From: Caenorhabditis elegans
Lineage: Eukaryota > Nematoda > Chromadorea > Rhabditida > Rhabditidae
Direction of reading: 5' to 3'
Length of the DNA: 64,000 bases
Assembly: GCF_000002985.6 (NCBI RefSeq)
Contig: NC_003279.8
Span: 14,322,001-14,386,000 of the forward strand
Positions 59,455-64,000 of the stretch are shown in pieces. A program made the translations under genes and the position numbers. The notes beneath the pieces are model-generated. The model ran no database searches. It had not been told where the DNA came from and saw nothing but the letters and a program-made list of their open reading frames with translations. Numbering within the stretch: the stretch's first letter is position 1; every line of letters begins with the position of its first letter.

Positions 59455-62400
59455 TTAAATGAGTTTCTCAATGGAAGCTTGATGATCATCCGGAGCGTAT
59501 TGCAATCCATTATACAACTTGTAGAAGCAATCATGACAATATGGCTTCAGATCATGTTCTCTGTAGGTTCCATGCATGTTGAGTGCCTTCTGACAATATG
59601 TGCACATGAAATGATAGGTATGGAATTTCTGTGCCCGTTCCGAGTTTGGCGCCAACGCTGTCAGAATCGCGCCGTCGATTTCTTCACTGCAGTAAGCGCA
59701 GACTGCGGCGGCCGGTGGCGGTGGGGAGCCGGAGATGTGGAGCGTTCGGCGGGGAGTTGTGCTTCGGGCGCGGCGGCGGCGCAGGCTATCGGTCTCCTCG
59801 GACATTTGGACTCCGTATTGGCGGGAGTAGTCGTCTGTCTCCATATTGTCGTCCTCTGCTGGAATTTTTCGAATTCTACATTTTTTGGTCCAAGTTCTGA
59901 AAACTCACGAATCTTTGGCCTCTGCGGGATTTGTTCCTCTGGTGCCGGTGTAAGTCTCAAGGTGTACTCGATTTCCTCCTTCTTCTTCTTATTTCCATCT
60001 TCACCGTCACGTCCACGTTGTCCACGACGCAAAACTTCAGTCGTGGCGTTGACATCGTAAACAAGGGCCGCCAATGTGTCGGTCACCGCGTTTTGTCCTG
60101 AAAATGGATTCGGTGAAAGTTAAGAACAGACCTGAAGCTGGGGGAGGAGGTCCAGTTGGGCCCTAAAGCTATTGTTGGAGGTCTAGGTAAGGTCTGAATT
60201 AGGCTTGAAGCTTAGAAAGGGTTAGGGAGGGTCTATATGAGATCTGATGCTTAGGAAGGGCATAGAGGGGCCTGAAGCTTGATATGGGGCCTAGATGGGA
60301 TCAGGGGCTTAGGATAGGACTTGAATGAGGACTGAAGCATAATACGGAGCCTAGGTAAGATCGAAGGTTTTGGATAGACCTAGCTGGAATCTAGAGCTCA
60401 GAATATGGTCTAGAGGGGCCTGAAGCCAAGGACAACGTCTAAATGAGTCAAAGGCTCAGAATGGGGGAGAAGTGGTTCTGATGCTTAGGATAGGGCATAT
60501 GTTGGATCTGATGCTTAGGAAGGGCCTTGACGGGACTGAAGCTAAAATGGCTTCTGAAGCTTACATGGGGTCTAGGTGGAGTCTGAGGCCTAGCATAGGC
60601 TTTGGATAATGTCTGAAGCATAATACGGAGTCTAAATATGATCGAATGCTATGGATAGACCTAGCTGGAATCTAGATGTGCCCTAAAGCCTAGAAAGAAT
60701 TATGTAGCAGATTATAGATGCGATCTGAACCTATTAAGGGTTCTAACGAGATCTTACTCTGATCCTGTTTCAGCTTGACAAGCTGCTGATTCATGTCATC
60801 CGAGCTAACAGCTTTCAACCTTGCGGCCAGCCAATCGTCGGTCGGATCAATCGAGATTCTACCATTGACTTCCATCTCGGTTTGGAATTGACGACGTTCC
60901 ATTCTCTGAAACAAATTTCAATGTATTCCCGCACAAGATCTGAAAAAATCGATACCATCTGTTCTTGTTTGCGACGAATGATCTCGGTCGTCTGCTCGAC
61001 ATCGTTTTTCAACGCGGTAAGTGTTCCATTAACGATCTCGTCTTCTGCAAAATGTAAGGGATAGAGACAGAGAGATTTTGATGATCTGAGAGGTTTGTTG
61101 CTTAAAAATGTGCACCACTTTTTTTTTGGGTATTTCCTTAAAAAACGGCTGCATAAGAAAGTTGGAAATGACTCTTTTATAAGCAAATTTTGAATAAAAT
61201 CTGATGTTGAGAATCAAAATTTAGCTGAAAATCCGAAATTCCTGTGGGAAGGTCTAGCTAAAAAATGGCACGGAAATAAGAAAATTAGGTATAGAAATTA
61301 AGCCTAAGCCTAAGCCTGAGCCTAATCCGAAGTCAAAGCCTAAGCCTAAGCCTAAACCGAAGTCAAAGCCTAAGCCTAAGCCTAAACCTAATGCTTAACT
61401 GCTCAAAACTAGCAAATTAATAGGGACCGTTTTTGATCCAAATCGTACAATTTTTGGTCAAAATCCAACTTTTCTGATCAAAATCGGAATTGGACTATTT
61501 TCAATCAAAACTGGACTATTTTCGGTCAAAATCCGACCTTTTTAAGCCAAAAATGATAGATTTTTGGGCGAATTTTGGACAATTTTTGGTCTAAATCCGA
61601 CTGTTTTCAGTCAAAATTGGTCAAAAACGTGCAATTTTTGTCAAAATCGGACTACTTTTTGGTCAAAATCAGATAATTTTTGGAGAAAATCGGTCAATTT
61701 TTGGTCAAAATCAGACAATTTTTGGTGAAAATCGGTCAATTTTTGGTTAAAATCGGTCAATTTTTGGTTAAAATCGGTCAATTTTTGGTTAAAATCGGTC
61801 AATTTTTAGTTCAAATCCGGCTTTTTTTTGTTAAAAATCGGTAAATTTTTGGTCAAAATTGGACCATTTTGGTCAAATTCAAACCATTTATTGGTAAAAA
61901 CATAACAATTGTTTGGTCAAAATTAGATAATTTGTGATCGGAATGAAACCATTTTTTTGGTTAAAATTGGACTATTTTCAATCAAAACTGGACTATTTTC
62001 GGTCAAAATCCGACCTTTTTAAGCCAAAAATGATAGATTTTTGGGCGAATTTTGGACAATTTTTGGTCTAAATCCGACTGTTTTCAGTCAAAATTGGACC
62101 ATTTTGGTCAAATTCAAACCATTTATTGGTAAAAACATAACAATTGTTTGGTCAAAATTAGATAATTTGTGATCGAAATGAAACCATTTTTTGGTTAAAA
62201 TTGGTCTATTTTCAATCAAAACTGGACTATTTTCGGTCAAAATCCGACCTTTTTAAACCAAAAATGATAGATTTTTGGGCGAATTTTGGACAATTTTTGG
62301 TCTAAATCCGACTGTTTTCAGTCAAAATTGGACCATTTTTGGGTAAAATCCAATCATTTTCTGTTAATTTTGACATTCTAGTATAGTTAACACAAAATTT

Positions 62401-62770
62401 TGTTATTTTCAAAGTTAATTGAGTATTACACCTCAATTCTTTAGTTTAACATTTCCCATTAGTTTAACATACCCCCCCCCCCCCCCCCCAGAGGACCCCC
62501 TAACTTCGACTCACGTTGACTAAACTCCTCATCATTACGGAACACCTTATCCTTATTGGAATTCCTGCTCTCACTACGCCACCGGGCCACGTGGCGCTCC
62601 ACAGGATCCGGAATCGCAGAGAGCCGACCATCCTGAGACGGGGTCCCGGTGCCATGTCTCTGTTGACTACTACGAGATTCCGTAGTCCATTGATAAGATT
62701 CGAATTGTTGATGGCTGGGTTGAGGGGATATAGTCATCTGGAATTTTGAGTAGGAGGAGGAGGTGAACAT
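59455..62770 (-). CDS. unc-95: LIM-domain muscle adhesion protein UNC-95
   Basis: Five exons: 62770-62515, 61044-60956, 60905-60758, 60097-59909, 59858-59455; 1,086 nt, 361 aa. An in-frame ATG 45 bases upstream (62815) would add 15 residues; I kept 62770 because CTCACAG just before it looks like a trans-splice acceptor. Ser-rich N-terminus, a charged coiled-coil stretch (LKNDVEQTTEIIRRKQEQM, about 95-135), a Pro-rich link, then one LIM zinc-binding domain at about 281-345 (CAYC, HTYHFMCTYC, CHDC), most like paxillin LIM domains. Known role in C. elegans: component of muscle dense bodies and M-lines, needed for sarcomere anchorage and turned over by RNF-5. Gene identity rests on the protein architecture and on the neighbouring genes. 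Confidence 0.9.
60130..60690. repeat. GAAGCTTAGGATAGGGCCTAG repeats, unc-95 intron 3
   Basis: Degenerate units of 30-45 bp with CTGAAGCTTAG, GGGTCTAG and GGATAGACCTAGCTGGAATC (the last twice, 60371 and 60653). No coding content. Confidence 0.7.
61296..61394 (-). repeat. Interstitial telomere-like tract, unc-95 intron 1
   Basis: About 16 hexamers CCTAAG with variants CCGAAG and TCAAAG; TTAGGC on the minus strand. Confidence 0.85.
61430..62345. repeat. TTTTTGGTCAAAATCGGACA minisatellite, unc-95 intron 1
   Basis: Units of about 21 bp. A compound block of about 240 bp starting TCAATCAAAACTGGACTATT occurs at 61489, 61978 and 62211, nearly identical. Followed by an 18-C run at 62472-62489. Confidence 0.9.
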
Positions 62771-62815
62771 TTTTGGGTTTTTCTGTGAGACTGAGTAAGA
62801 GGTTAATAATGGCAT

Positions 62816-63245
62816 TTTCAATATTTAACTAGTGTGCACCTAAATTCTAGGTGTCTAAATAAAAAAGTATAATACAACAAATAAAGAAAAAAATCGTGTT
62901 AGTTCAAATTCGTGTAAAGGAAAACGTAGAGGAAAATCGACACAGCAGTGGTACACTGATGTGTATGAAGGGAGAGGAAAGCAAGAAGCAGCAACAGAAA
63001 TATATTACAACATATGCTCTCACCGGCAGAAGAGAGCAGGCTACTGCGGGGGCAGAATCTGCCCGGCAGATGATGGTGAGGAGAAGACAATGAGGAATGA
63101 GAGATAGAGACGAAGATCGAGGAGTCTACAAAGATCGATTTGTTGAAATTATTTGAATTTTTTGCTCTTTTTTTTTTGAATTTGTTACCGTGAGTTAGGG
63201 TATTAACTAGTACCATAATACTATGCACGTATACTATACGGTAAT
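62816..63245. promoter_or_regulatory. unc-95: 5' region of unc-95
   Basis: About 430 bases not covered by an obvious repeat, more balanced in composition than the surroundings, with no frame supported on either strand. Probable promoter or 5' UTR; no specific sites recognised. Confidence 0.35.
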
Positions 63246-63710
63246 TAAAGGTGGAGTAGCGCCAGTGGGGAAATTATTAAAAACCACTCCTTTGGTCCAA
63301 AAATGACCAAATATCATGATAAAACTTTTCAAAAAATTTTTGAAAATTTTTTATTTACTGTCAAAAAGTAGTGACTGTAGTGATTACTCAGTTTTGCCAC
63401 TCATTATTTTGGAGGTCGATTGATTCAAAAAAAAAAAAAAAAATTTCCAATTTTTTTAATACTTTTTAATACAATTTTGTTTAAATTATTTGAATTAAAA
63501 CATTGTAGGGGTCGAAACATGCGACATTTTTATAAATTTCCTCAAAATCTCGTAGTTTTCAAAATTTTGGCAATGTGCCAAAACTTTGACCGGAAATTAT
63601 GGAAAATCTAAAAAATTTTGGAGTGCTTTATTATGATATGTTTGGATTTTTTGGATTTTTTTTCTTATGATATAAGTGTATTTAGACAAAATCCCCAAAA
63701 ACTGCCAACT
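63246..63710. mobile_element. Fold-back element A, third copy
   Basis: AAAGGTGGAGTAGCGCCAGT at the left end; right part has TTTTGGCAATGTGCCAAAAC and ACCGGAAATTATGGAAAATC, complementary to the other copies, then a 16-A run. Confidence 0.65.
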
Positions 63711-63774
63711 GACAAGCAATTTGTTACACGGTCTTATAAATTTTTTAAAACAACATTTGTATATAGCTCAGGGG

Positions 63775-64000
63775 TGGGCGGTAATAGCAAAAAAAACTGG
63801 GCAAATCGGCAAATTTTCGGTTTGCCGAGTTGCCGGACAATTTCAATTTCGGAATTTGCCGGTTTGCCGGAAATTTTCAATTCCGGCAATTTGCGGGTTT
63901 GTCCGACTTGCCGGAAATTTTTATTTTCGGCAATTTTCCGGTTTGCCAAGTTTCCAGAATTTTTCATTTTTGGCAAATTGCCGGTTTGCCGAGTTGCCGG
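63775..64000. repeat. GGTTTGCCGAGTTGCCGGAAA repeat, cut by window end
   Basis: Degenerate TTTGCCG/TTGCCGG units of about 30 bp with CGGCAATTT; related words occur at 55260-55620. Confidence 0.8.

Noticed and set aside
59631..60060. Plus-strand open frames across unc-95
   Set aside because: They are antisense shadows of the LIM exon and the preceding exon, which have consistent splice sites and zinc ligands on the minus strand.

Overview
This is nuclear DNA of a nematode, almost certainly Caenorhabditis elegans (or a very close relative). The genes have short exons, TTTTCAG 3' splice sites, many ~47-base introns and likely trans-splice acceptors just before start codons. The telomere-type repeat is TTAGGC. 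Introns and spacers are packed with fold-back elements and minisatellites. The gene set and order (src-1, M1 aminopeptidase, SH3BGR-like, erlectin-like, ZnT5-like, ech-7-type, bbs-1, unc-95) match what I recall of a right-arm region of chromosome I. That placement is from memory, not from a search.

Layout. 1-6950: src-1 (+), a Src-family kinase with eight exons. 6950-9036: spacer with a 101-bp tandem array and a degenerate telomere-like tract. 9037-17716: 17-exon membrane M1 aminopeptidase (+). 17717-19611: fold-back elements, two of them invaded by hAT-like MITEs. 19612-21805: SH3BGR-like protein (-). 21806-25736: spacer with a 174-bp satellite-like array. 25737-36308: erlectin-like ER lectin with two MRH domains (-), its introns full of long palindromes. 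36309-36661: short divergent promoter. 36662-45405: SLC30A5-type zinc transporter (+). 45619-47773: enoyl-CoA hydratase (-). 49323-54018: bbs-1 (-) with a consensus X-box upstream. 56386-57425: partial C-type-lectin-like locus (-) with a frame break. 59455-62770: unc-95 LIM protein (-). The last 1.2 kb is repeat.

The genes are independent units and I see no convincing operon. One functional pairing stands out: the ER lectin and the early-secretory zinc transporter share a 353-bp divergent promoter containing a CACGTG E-box. bbs-1 carries its own ciliary (RFX/DAF-19) switch. src-1 and unc-95 are both linked to adhesion biology but lie 55 kb apart.

Most of the novelty is in the non-coding DNA: nested transposons with intact target-site duplications, roughly 0.9-kb hairpins inside introns, arrays of E2F-like TTTCCCGCCAAA sites, interstitial telomere tracts in both orientations, a tRNA-like element inside src-1, and a duplicated exon end that makes a decoy splice site in the aminopeptidase.
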